Of a stretch of DNA of 56,938 nt, positions 45,458 through 54,305 are shown piece by piece. The notes under the pieces are model-generated. The model was given only the letters and a program-made list of their open reading frames with translations. It did not search any database and was not told the DNA's origin. Numbering within the stretch: the stretch's first letter is position 1; every line of letters begins with the position of its first letter. The DNA comes from Marinilabilia rubra. GTDB lineage: Bacteria; Bacteroidota; Bacteroidia; Bacteroidales; Marinilabiliaceae. Location: positions 1 to 56,938 of the forward strand of contig NZ_QEWP01000024.1 of assembly GCF_003121985.1 (NCBI RefSeq), given 5' to 3'. The translations under genes were made by a program, and so were the position numbers.

Positions 45458-48150
45458 TTTGATTCCCCGTCCCCTCCCATCATTCGACGTAATTTCATCT
45501 CTTTTTTGGGATCAATCTCACTTGCAGATCTGAATGACAACGAAAAAGAACCAGGAACTTCAACCACCTTTGCCAACTCGGATTTTAATCCCTTTATGAC
45601 CGTTTCTGAATTGGCAATTTTCATAATGCCGGGTGGCAAATACAAAACAATGGTTTCGGGGGTTTGATCCACATTGCGTACCTCCTTCAGAAACTTTGCA
45701 CCAAAACGATTCTCACTATTAAATCGCCCAAGAAGATCGCCCCAGTTTTTCTTAACGTCCATCCATGCCATTTTGGGCAATTCCTGCCCTCCTGCCTGGT
45801 TGCTAATTTCATTAGAAACACCGGGCACAGGTGAAGGCAGTTCTTTGTAAAAATTACGAAGAGCCCACAATATCAAATATTTATCAATCCGGTGATCGCC
45901 CACACAAACCGGACATCCTTTTTTACAGCTGCAATTTTTCAGTAAATTACCGGCATTTCGGATAATCTCATCAATAAATTCGAATACTTTCTCTGAAAAG
46001 CCAAGTCCTCCGGGATATCCATCGTAAAGCACAACGGCATATTTGTTTCGTGATGACTCTGCATCCACAAACGAAAAAATGTCCCCTCCCAAATCACTGT
46101 CGGTGGCCATTACGCGCATGGATGCTGCAGCTTTTAAACAATGTACCAGCCCCTGACTGTAGTCGAAACCGGGCACTTTCTCTGACTGCGCATCCTGCTC
46201 CAGAGAGGGCGCCTTCCCTGTGGCAACAAAAGTGCGTACAACAATATCCGGGATTTCAATCCAGCATGCTTCAGTTTCCATTTTTGTTCTCAATATCTCA
46301 GGAAGTTCTGTATACCCCAGGTTTTGATGGCTATTAAACTCAACCATTTTAAAACCTGTTACCAATACCGTCACGCGTACATCTCCAAAAAACCGGTTTA
46401 TGCGGAATTCTTTTTCATGTTCATGCTCCACCAGAACGGTTATATTGCCAGGCTTGTGGGGCTCCGTATAATAATTGGAACTAACTTCTTTTACAGAAGC
46501 TGTTTTAGTCTCCAAATCAAGCTTCAGGGATTTATACTGAACACTGTCGTGTAGATAAATAGCACCCGGATAAAACTCTTTTTTGGCCTGAATAAGATCC
46601 ACTATGGTGATGGTCTCCTCCTTCTCCTCATCCACAATCTTTATGGTATCCCCGGTAATGTTGCGCAAACTGATTTCATGGGCCGGAGAAATGTCACCAC
46701 TCCATTGAAAGGTATTATTCTGCTCTGCCAATTCCCCTTCCTTTACCAACAGGGGAATGATCTCTCCTAAATCGGGGAACGAGACAACATCATCGATGGT
46801 TAGCGGTAATTCAGCAGATGCAGCTCTTATGTGCGAAAGCTGGATGTACAAATTATCCCGGTCGATGATGGCATTCTCCGATCCGGCCTGTAAGAGCCAG
46901 TCGGGATGCTTGCCCACATACTGATCAAGCGGTTTCTCCTTTAACATGACAATGGCATGAGCCTCTGACTCTTTTCGACCGGCACGTCCCATCTGTTGCC
47001 AGAAACTTGCCCGGGTACCGGGAAAACCACCCATCACAACAGCATCAAGTGTACCAATATCTATCCCTAACTCAAGGGCATTGGTGGATACAACACCTAA
47101 CAAAGCCCCGTCCACCAAATCCTTTTCAATTCTGGTCCGCTCAGCGGGAGTATACCCCCCACGATAGGGAGAGATTTTATCAGACATGTCTAACCCATAT
47201 TGCATTGGGTCGGAAGCCAATATATCGCGACTCTCTTTGGTAACAATTTCCGACTCACGTCGCGACTGGCAGAAAGTAATGGAGCGCACACCGGACAAAA
47301 TCAACTCCGGAAGAATCACTTTAAGCTCTTCACTCACGGCTTTCTTACGCTGTGCCTCTTCCAAATATTCGGGCTGATAGAAATGAATGTGCTTAGCCGG
47401 TGACGGAGATCCGTCCTGATCCACAATCTCAAAAGGTTGATGACAAATTTTCTCAGCCAGCTCCTGCGGATTGGCAATGGTCGCTGAACTGCACAGAAAA
47501 CGTGGTGTATTGCCATGGTAATCACAAACTCTCAACAATCGCCGAAAAACATTAGAAACATGAGACCCAAATGCCCCGCGATAAGCATGCAGTTCATCAA
47601 TAATGATGGTATCCAGATTGGCAAACATGTGGGGAAACCCGTACTTGTTATGATTTGGCAGAAAGCCCGCGTTAATCATATCGGGATTGGTAAGTATGAT
47701 ATTGGCCTGAGCCCTGATTCGACTGCGCTCATTGGGAGAAGTATCTCCGTCATAAACACCTGCCTGAATGCGGTTCTCACCGAAAAATGCCACAAACTCT
47801 TTGATGTTGCGGTACTGATCTTTTGTTAATGCTTTCGTTGGGTAGATAAAAAGAGCTCTTCGAGCTGGATTCTCCAGAATCCGCTGCATTACGGGGAGGT
47901 AAAATGACAATGATTTGCCACTGGCCGTTCCGGTGGTAATCACTACACTTTTCCCGGCGTGAGCCTTCTCAAACATTTCGGACTGATGAGAATAGAGTCT
48001 CCTGTATCCGTTTTCCTGCATCCATTTTTTCAGCTCCGGATGCAATTCTCCGGGAGGATCTGCAAAAACAGCGGGACGCTCTTTTATTCGCCGGGTAGCA
48101 ATAATACGTTCTGAATGTTGTGATAGAATACGGGAAACAGCCTTACTCAT
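45454..48150 (-). CDS. MrfA-like DEAD/DEAH-box helicase with DUF1998 metal-binding domain
   Basis: The protein has 898 residues from the ATG at 48150; the frame is open 32 codons further up but those look non-coding. Walker A is T-G-T-A-S-G-K-S (Lys79), then I-I-D-E-L-H-A-Y, C-S-S-A-T-I-A-N-P and the motif VI Q-Q-M-G-R-A-G-R. The DUF1998 C-terminus has a four-cysteine cluster C-S-C-K-K-G-C-P-V-C. MrfA-type helicases excise mitomycin-type DNA lesions in Bacillus; a repair role is expected here. It converges on the UvrD-like gene with overlapping stops. Confidence 0.9.
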   Translation of the reverse strand: MSKAVSRILSQHSERIIATRRIKERPAVFADPPGELHPELKKWMQENGYRRLYSHQSEMFEKAHAGKSVVITTGTASGKSLSFYLPVMQRILENPARRALFIYPTKALTKDQYRNIKEFVAFFGENRIQAGVYDGDTSPNERSRIRAQANIILTNPDMINAGFLPNHNKYGFPHMFANLDTIIIDELHAYRGAFGSHVSNVFRRLLRVCDYHGNTPRFLCSSATIANPQELAEKICHQPFEIVDQDGSPSPAKHIHFYQPEYLEEAQRKKAVSEELKVILPELILSGVRSITFCQSRRESEIVTKESRDILASDPMQYGLDMSDKISPYRGGYTPAERTRIEKDLVDGALLGVVSTNALELGIDIGTLDAVVMGGFPGTRASFWQQMGRAGRKESEAHAIVMLKEKPLDQYVGKHPDWLLQAGSENAIIDRDNLYIQLSHIRAASAELPLTIDDVVSFPDLGEIIPLLVKEGELAEQNNTFQWSGDISPAHEISLRNITGDTIKIVDEEKEETITIVDLIQAKKEFYPGAIYLHDSVQYKSLKLDLETKTASVKEVSSNYYTEPHKPGNITVLVEHEHEKEFRINRFFGDVRVTVLVTGFKMVEFNSHQNLGYTELPEILRTKMETEACWIEIPDIVVRTFVATGKAPSLEQDAQSEKVPGFDYSQGLVHCLKAAASMRVMATDSDLGGDIFSFVDAESSRNKYAVVLYDGYPGGLGFSEKVFEFIDEIIRNAGNLLKNCSCKKGCPVCVGDHRIDKYLILWALRNFYKELPSPVPGVSNEISNQAGGQELPKMAWMDVKKNWGDLLGRFNSENRFGAKFLKEVRNVDQTPETIVLYLPPGIMKIANSETVIKGLKSELAKVVEVPGSFSLSFRSASEIDPKKEMKLRRMMGGDGESN

Positions 48151-49050
48151 GATTTTCACCTTTAAACTGACAGGCAAAAATACAATAATAATTTGGCCAT
48201 ATCCCAATTTCGATGAAGGCGCTAGTGTGATAATCACTAAATTCATTCACTAATTTCAGGCGCTTTTTTCCTTTCTGCTTCGTTGGAGCTTTTAACCATA
48301 GCTAAGGCTATGCTTAGCAAACCCCGCCTTGCATAAAGAAAAAAATCACATAAAATTCAAGTAAACCAATTTAATAAATACCACACCAGGGAAGATAGTT
48401 TATCCAATCCCCGGGACTCTCGCCAGAGCCTGTCCCGACAAATTCGGGAGGGTTATTCGGATTTGCCGCTTTCAGCGACAGGGGGGCATTCGAGGAATTT
48501 AGGGAATCGCCATTTTAAACCAGAGCCTTGAAGCTTTTGCAATCAGCTTTGAATCAATTGTTTACAGATCAATGGTTTTCCAGTATAACATGCTGACTAT
48601 CGATTGTTTATGATTTATCTTTCATCTAAGCAAAATCAGAAACCGCTTAAAATGTGTTTTTTATAATTTTCTTAGTTTTTTAAATATGCCGCAAAAAGAA
48701 TCAAAATTTCTTATATTCGAAAGTTTCCAGCTTCTAACTTCCAGCCTCCAGCTTCCGGCTTCCACGCGGCGGGGTTACTTAAATCTAATATCTTAAAATC
48801 TAACTATCTATTGAACCTTAGCAATATTCCAATACTCCTCCGATTGGTCGGCTTTTAAACTTTGCCCTTTTGACTTTTTCAGCAGGCTAAGTATTCCTGT
48901 TTCACGAAAAGGGGATTGTTAATATTGAAGCGATAGTATTCAACCTGTTTTTTTTATTATTTATCTTTACACTCAAATAAAAACCATTGGAGATATGAAT
49001 ATGAGTAATTTACATTCAAAGAATCACCAATTTTCAAGCCCTGATAATAG
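48151..49050. other. 900-base intergenic region rich in repeats
   Basis: No gene is supported. It contains MITE-like copy 2 (48228-48375), then short hairpins including GGGAC/GTCCC around 48413-48437 and TCCCGA/TCGGGA near 48434-48450, and a stretch of degenerate CCAGCTTC repeats (about 48724-48764). TAGATTTT-like low-complexity pieces follow. The region just before TauE has no clear promoter. Confidence 0.5.
48228..48375. mobile_element. MITE-like element, copy 2
   Basis: It has the same plan as 42771-42929: a left part ending TTTCCTTTCTGC, a core with CCATAGCTAAGGCTATGCT, and a right part beginning GCATAAAGAAAAA and running into TAAAATT. The terminal repeats are more decayed than in copy 1. 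No open frame. Confidence 0.5.
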
Positions 49051-49806
49051 ATGGAGTTAACAGATGCAATTATACTAATAGTCGCAGGAATGGCTGCAGG
49101 AGTTATCAACACCCTTGCCGGAAGCGGCTCACTCATCACACTGCCTCTCTTAATGTTTATGGGATTGCCGCCTGCCGTTGCCAATGGCACTAACCGCATT
49201 GGCGTTATTGTTCAGAATATTGTAGCCACAGGGAATTTCATTCAGCAAAAGGAACTACAACCGAAAAAGGAATGGTCACTGATTACCCCCACCTTATTTG
49301 GCTCACTTTCAGGCGCCTTAATCGCTGTTGAGATCAAAGAAGACATTCTAAATTACTTCATCGGAGGACTGTTGGTGGTCATGTTTTTTGTAATTCTACT
49401 AAAACCCGCTGCCTGGATTAAAGGACAAGCCGGACAGGTAAAAACCACTAAATCGCGCGTTGTAAACAGCATTATCTTCTTTTTCATAGGAGTTTACGGA
49501 GGATTTATTCAAGCGGGTGTAGGCCTGTTTCTTTTGGCAGGATTGGTGCTTGGAGCCGGTTACAATCTCATAAGGGCCAATGCAGTAAAGGTATTAATGG
49601 TTCTCTCTTTCACCCTTGTGGCACTAATAGTGTTCATATCGGCCGGTCAGGTAGCATGGATGTACGGAATACTGCTGGCGGCAGGAAATGCTGTAGGTGC
49701 CTGGTTTGCGTCACGAAATGCCAGTAAAATTGGGGCCAAAAACATTCGGTATATCCTTCTGGCAGTTGTACTTTTTTCCGGATTGAAAGTTTTGGGGATG
49801 TTTTAA
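49051..49806 (+). CDS. TauE/SafE-family membrane permease
   Basis: The protein has 251 residues with about eight membrane segments. The duplicated motif appears as A-A-G-V-I-N-T-L-A-G-S-G-S near residue 15 and Y-G-G-F-I-Q-A-G-V-G near residue 150. Family members export sulfite, sulfoacetate or related organic anions. The substrate is unknown. A link to sulfate released by the PUL sulfatase would be speculation. It is a single gene. Confidence 0.92.
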   Translation: MELTDAIILIVAGMAAGVINTLAGSGSLITLPLLMFMGLPPAVANGTNRIGVIVQNIVATGNFIQQKELQPKKEWSLITPTLFGSLSGALIAVEIKEDILNYFIGGLLVVMFFVILLKPAAWIKGQAGQVKTTKSRVVNSIIFFFIGVYGGFIQAGVGLFLLAGLVLGAGYNLIRANAVKVLMVLSFTLVALIVFISAGQVAWMYGILLAAGNAVGAWFASRNASKIGAKNIRYILLAVVLFSGLKVLGMF

Positions 49807-49857
49807 CCTGAATAATTCATAAAATAAGCTATTACGAATATTCATGAATTAATCAGG
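49807..49857. repeat. Inverted repeat after the TauE gene
   Basis: CCTGAATAATTCAT and ATGAATTAATCAGG pair at 13 of 14 positions with a 23-base loop. There is no T tract, so it is a weak terminator candidate. Confidence 0.45.
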
Positions 49858-49883
49858 CTAAGTTACAATAGATCGTTAGATTT

Positions 49884-49903
49884 CCTGCCTGCCGGCAGGC
49901 AGG
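49884..49903. repeat. CCTGCC palindrome, copy 2 (perfect)
   Basis: CCTGCCTGCCGGCAGGCAGG is a perfect 20-bp palindrome. It is preceded by GATCGTTAGATTT, a prefix also found at 15945 and 52400 in front of other small repeats. Confidence 0.7.
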
Positions 49904-50045
49904 TTAGACAGGAGATCATAGGTGTCCGGTTAAGAATTGAGATTGTTTCACAAACTTACCAATGACAGGACTTTGAAATATTTTGAAGGGTGGCAGGGGT
50001 TGGTTTAAAATCTGCAGGACAGCGTCATAGCGAGCAAAGCGAAGA

Positions 50046-50753
50046 TCACCGGTCATTGTTAACCGCCTCCTGATCAAGCAACCAGATACTTCTCTCCCTG
50101 TTTACAAGAGCTGCCGGATAACTCTCATACCCCTCTTTTTGATTGAGAATTACATCCACCTTTTCTGCCTTTTTCTTTCCGGTAACCAAAAAGACTATTT
50201 CGCTGGCATTATTAATCACCTTCCCCGTAAGGGTTATTCTTTTCTGTCCCGATTCAGGATGTGTTCCTATTTCACAAATTTCAGAAGAATCCCACAAGAA
50301 AATCTCATGTGGAAATATAGATGCAGTATGACCATCGTCTCCCATGCCCAAAACTACAACATCAAAAAAAGGCAGCCCGTTCTCTTTAGGCAACTCTTTA
50401 TTCAATACCTGTTTGTAATCCGACAAAGCCTGGCGAGGGCCCAACTCCCCTTTCACCCGGAAAACATTTTGCTCCGGGACAGGCACATGATTAAACAGGT
50501 GCTGGCGGGTCATATTATAATTACTCTCTTCATGATCGGGAGCCACACATCTTTCATCTCCCCAAAAGAAACGAAGCCTGTCCCACTTTACAAGTCTGGA
50601 GTATTCCTGAGTAAGCAAATCGAAAATCGCCTCAGGGGTACTTCCGCCTGACAAGGCCACGTGCACAACATCCTTCTGATTGGTAAGCGCTGTCAGATAA
50701 TCGCCAAAAAAGCGTGCCAGCTGCTCCTTGGAATAAAATATTTTAGTTTCCAT
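50046..50753 (-). CDS. pgl: 6-phosphogluconolactonase
   Basis: The protein has 235 residues. L-S-G-G-S-T-P-E-A-I, F-F-W-G-D-E-R-C-V and G-M-G-D-D-G-H-T-A-S-I-F-P are canonical for the DevB/SOL family. It hydrolyses 6-phosphogluconolactone made by the Zwf encoded 123 bp upstream. No gnd gene is in the window. Confidence 0.97.
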   Translation of the reverse strand: METKIFYSKEQLARFFGDYLTALTNQKDVVHVALSGGSTPEAIFDLLTQEYSRLVKWDRLRFFWGDERCVAPDHEESNYNMTRQHLFNHVPVPEQNVFRVKGELGPRQALSDYKQVLNKELPKENGLPFFDVVVLGMGDDGHTASIFPHEIFLWDSSEICEIGTHPESGQKRITLTGKVINNASEIVFLVTGKKKAEKVDVILNQKEGYESYPAALVNRERSIWLLDQEAVNNDR

Positions 50754-50876
50754 AACATCTTGTTAGATTGAAAGATTATTAGATTTTCAGATATAGGATG
50801 ATTATGAAATTCAGATACCACATCTTTAAATCAGAATCCTAAAAAAAGTTTCTTGGGCTTACATAAGAGCCTCCTT

Positions 50877-52391
50877 CTACAATTCACAGTAGAGACCATC
50901 TGTAAGGTTTTTACAGGGGTAACGCCAGGTCATATTACCCTCAATAAGGTCGTCACTAACCTCAGGTCCCCATGTTCCGGCCGGATATCCATGAACTTTA
51001 ATGCATGGTTGTTCTTCCCAGGCTTTTAGTATCGGATCAATAAATTTCCAGGCTGCCTCAACCGCATCTCCGCGCGAATACAATGTAGGATCTCCCAACA
51101 TACAATCCAACAGAAGTCTTTCATAGGCCGAAGGCAGATAGCTATCTGCCAACTCAGAGTAATGAAAATCCATATTAACATCCTGAACCCTGAATCCGGC
51201 ACCAGGCACTTTCATGCCAAACTTAAGCAACAACCCTTCATCGGGCTGAATCCTGATCACCAACTGGTTTTGCTGTCTGATAATGGCCTGATCATCCGAG
51301 AACAAGTGATGCGGGGTTGGTTGGAAATGGATAACAATCTCGGTTACCCTTGTGGGCAACATTTTACCGGTTCTGATATAAAAAGGAACTCCCGCCCAAC
51401 GCCAGTTGTCAATAAAAAATTTCATGGCCACAAAAGTCTCCCTTCTGGACTTTGGATCCACACCATCTTCTTCTCTATAGCCTTTTACATCTTTTCCCCG
51501 CATTTTGGACGATACATATTGGCCTCTGATAACATATTCATCCACCTCATCTTTGGGAATCGGTCGCAGCGACTGAAGAACTTTTACGATTTCGTTACGA
51601 ATACTTTCGGCGTTGACCAGCGTTGGTGGCTCCATAGCCACAAGACTGGACAGCAACAACAAATGGTTTTGAACCATATCCCGCATAGCTCCTGATTCCT
51701 CGTAATAGCTTCCCCGACTGCCAACACCAATATCTTCCGATGATGTCACTTCAACATGGTGTATAAAATTACGGTTCCAGAGAGGTTCAAAAATACCATT
51801 GGAGAAGCGGGTTACCAACAAATTCTGAACTGTTTCTTTACCCAGATAATGGTCAATCCGGTATATTTGTTCTTCGTTGAAAAACTCCAACAAATCAGCG
51901 TTTAATTTCTGTGCACTCTCCAGATTATCTCCGAAAGGTTTTTCAACAATCAATCTCCTGAAGCCCTTCTCATTCTTATTAAGTCCCTGATCGGCCAGAA
52001 ATTGAGGGACTAAGGAGTACATACTTGGAGGTGTGGCCAGGTAAAAAATAAAGTTACTCCCTGAACCTACTTCAGCATCCAGATCCTCCAATTTTTCGCG
52101 AAATCCGGCATACTCAGCCCGCTCCTTTGTATTGAATGAGTAGTAGTGAAGTTTATTCAGAAAGTCATCAATACTGCCACCTTCTTTGGAAGAGAATTCA
52201 GAAGCCCCCTCTTTCATTTTCTCTCTGAAATCATCATTTGAAAGTTGGGTACGCCCCAGGCCCAAAACGGCAAATCTATCAGGAAGTAATTGTTGTTTAT
52301 GCAAGTCGGCCAGGGCAGGAATTAATTTCCTTTTGGTCAAATCGCCCGAGGCCCCAAATATAACCAGAATGTGGTTTTCAGGTTTTCTCAT
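50877..52391 (-). CDS. zwf: Glucose-6-phosphate 1-dehydrogenase
   Basis: The protein has 504 residues. F-G-A-S-G-D-L-T-K-R-K is the NADP-binding motif, R-I-D-H-Y-L-G-K-E contains the catalytic His and substrate Lys, and E-K-P-F-G is conserved. It starts the oxidative pentose phosphate pathway and makes NADPH. It is the first gene of the zwf-pgl pair. Confidence 0.98.
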   Translation of the reverse strand: MRKPENHILVIFGASGDLTKRKLIPALADLHKQQLLPDRFAVLGLGRTQLSNDDFREKMKEGASEFSSKEGGSIDDFLNKLHYYSFNTKERAEYAGFREKLEDLDAEVGSGSNFIFYLATPPSMYSLVPQFLADQGLNKNEKGFRRLIVEKPFGDNLESAQKLNADLLEFFNEEQIYRIDHYLGKETVQNLLVTRFSNGIFEPLWNRNFIHHVEVTSSEDIGVGSRGSYYEESGAMRDMVQNHLLLLSSLVAMEPPTLVNAESIRNEIVKVLQSLRPIPKDEVDEYVIRGQYVSSKMRGKDVKGYREEDGVDPKSRRETFVAMKFFIDNWRWAGVPFYIRTGKMLPTRVTEIVIHFQPTPHHLFSDDQAIIRQQNQLVIRIQPDEGLLLKFGMKVPGAGFRVQDVNMDFHYSELADSYLPSAYERLLLDCMLGDPTLYSRGDAVEAAWKFIDPILKAWEEQPCIKVHGYPAGTWGPEVSDDLIEGNMTWRYPCKNLTDGLYCEL

Positions 52392-52699
52392 TTTTAACAG
52401 ATCGTTAGATTTTGAGATAATAGATTTAAGATGAATCTTATTTGTTTGATATAATGAACTCTACAATACAGAATACTTTTTAATAGACCAATAGATTTTG
52501 AGATGATAGATTTAAGATGAATCGTATCAGACTAAAAATCTATATGTTAACACGAGTCATCCCTTTCTTTACTGTAAACAAGTGACCCAAAATCTATTGC
52601 AAGCAACATACGGACTATCAATTTTAAATACAAACATTTTATTTAAGCACCCTGGATATCCCAAACAATCGGGCCTGCAAAGAGTTGAATTAAAAAAAT
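52392..52699. repeat. Intergenic region with a 36-bp direct repeat
   Basis: A 36-base unit starting TAGATTTTGAGAT and ending GAATCTTAT lies at 52406-52441, and again at 52492-52527 with two differences. The rest (52528-52699) has no feature that I can identify and should contain the 3' end of the hydE transcript. Confidence 0.5.
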
Positions 52700-53797
52700 T
52701 TACTTTTTGGGGTTGTTTACCCTTTGAAAATAATGCAGAGAGTCCCCCCACTTATTAAATCCGGGAGTCCTTCCTATCATCTCCAAACGAACAGAAAGAC
52801 AGTTGCTACAATCCTCAGCCCCTTCATCGGTACAGGGTTTGTTTTGATACAACAAATAATTCCGTCTGAGGTTCGATGGCGTAATGTTAGGCATAATGAC
52901 ATTGGCCCCTGCCTTCATAGCCTTTTCCCGACCCATAGGATCTATTGCCTGCATAGCCGTTGTAGCGGCCATATTAATATCCGGCATCATCAACCTCAGG
53001 GTGGCTACCATATTCAGAGCCGTCAAAAACCGTTCTCCCAATGGCCATAGAGATGATCTTTGGTCATAAAGAGGTGTTTCTTCATGTTCTATGTAAGGCC
53101 CCATTCCCACCATATCTACATCAAAATCCATCAGGAACTGAAGATCACGTGCCAAATGTTTTAAACTCTGTCCGGGAAGCCCGATCATGACGCCGGTTCC
53201 TGTTTGAAAACCGGCATTCTGAATGGCTTTCAGGCATTCCAGCCGCTTTGTGAAGCTGTGTTTGTCATCAGACGGATGAAGTTGCGTATAAAGCTCTTTA
53301 TCAGAAGTTTCAATTCTTAGAAGGTATCTATGAGCTCCGCTTTCAAACCACCGTTTGTAGGTTTCGGGAGTTTGCTCACCTAAAGAGAGCGTAATTCCCA
53401 ATTCTCCATTGGTTTGCCTTTTTATCTTTTTCAGAAGTTCATCAATGCGATTCACAAAACCCTCATCATCACGTTCACCAGACTGAAGCACCAGGGATCC
53501 ATATTTATTTTCATGTGCAAAAGCAGCTGCTTCAAGAATGGCATCATCAGGTAGATCATACCGATCGGTTTCACGGTTACTTTTTCTTATGCCACAATAA
53601 TAACAATCCTTTGTGCAAATATTAGAAAACTCTACCAAACCTCGATAATAGACCTCACTGCCCCGTGTTTGCAGCAAGCAATCGCCGCCCATCTTCAGCA
53701 AATCCTTCTGATCCTTCCCTCTTAACTCCAAAAGCTTCACCAGATTATCTTCTGTCCAGGCCTTATTGTCAATTATGTCTTGTAACGCTTTATCCAT
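52700..53797 (-). CDS. hydE: [FeFe]-hydrogenase maturase HydE (radical SAM)
   Basis: The protein has 365 residues. C-T-K-D-C-Y-Y-C gives the radical-SAM cluster (Cys61, 65, 68). A C-terminal C-x7-C-x2-C (Cys322, 330, 333) matches the second cluster site of HydE. Y-R-G-L-V-E-F-S-N-I and M-P-N-I-T-P are family motifs. HydE, with HydF and HydG, builds the di-iron subcluster of [FeFe] hydrogenase. Neither partner nor a hydrogenase is in the window, so they must be elsewhere if the pathway is complete. PylB and BioB are relatives, but the second cluster favours HydE. Confidence 0.9.
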   Translation of the reverse strand: MDKALQDIIDNKAWTEDNLVKLLELRGKDQKDLLKMGGDCLLQTRGSEVYYRGLVEFSNICTKDCYYCGIRKSNRETDRYDLPDDAILEAAAFAHENKYGSLVLQSGERDDEGFVNRIDELLKKIKRQTNGELGITLSLGEQTPETYKRWFESGAHRYLLRIETSDKELYTQLHPSDDKHSFTKRLECLKAIQNAGFQTGTGVMIGLPGQSLKHLARDLQFLMDFDVDMVGMGPYIEHEETPLYDQRSSLWPLGERFLTALNMVATLRLMMPDINMAATTAMQAIDPMGREKAMKAGANVIMPNITPSNLRRNYLLYQNKPCTDEGAEDCSNCLSVRLEMIGRTPGFNKWGDSLHYFQRVNNPKK

Positions 53798-54305
53798 CTA
53801 CATTTCGAATCACCATTAAAGTGTAAATATAGGATTTCAAAATTGAGCAGTGAAATTTTTAAGGTAGGAAGATGGGAAAATAGATTTTTAGACCTTTAGA
53901 GGTTAGATTTTTAGATATAAGAAATCAAGAGACAACATTCAAAGTCCCGGAGGGACGATATGTCGGTAGAATTCATCGGTGAGAACATAAACAAGTGCCG
54001 TAGGTACGGGATAATCATCTCATATCTATAGGAATTACGTCTACATCCGAACATACTTTTCTACCGATATTGCAGCCCTAACGGGCCTTAATCATAACAT
54101 GTAAGACAACAACATTAAAAACACCGGTATGGAAAAACTCATCTAAATTCCCGGAGGGACGAAATGTCGGTAGAAAGGAATAGCACATAGAAAAAACGAG
54201 TGCCGTAGGTACGAAACAATTTCCATCACCTTTTACTATGACAAAACTCAAATAATATTTCCCTCAAAACGAATAACTTTGATAAGAGACGAAAAAGAAA
54301 AGACC
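53798..54305. repeat. Intergenic region with three REP-like units
   Basis: CCCGGAGGGACGATATGTCG followed by GTAGAA lies at about 53945, and a close copy (CCCGGAGGGACGAAATGTCG) at about 54152; each is followed 30-40 bases later by AGTGCCGTAGGTACG. Between them (about 54056-54090) is an inverted unit reading, on the other strand, GCCCGTTAGGGCTGCAATAT then CGGTAGAAAA. The units form small CCC/GGG and GCC/GGT hairpins. No gene is seen. This resembles REP-type repeats moved by RAYT transposases. Confidence 0.65.

Noticed and set aside
53940-54230. CRISPR array
   Set aside because: Units are in both orientations and only three in number, which fits REP-type repeats.
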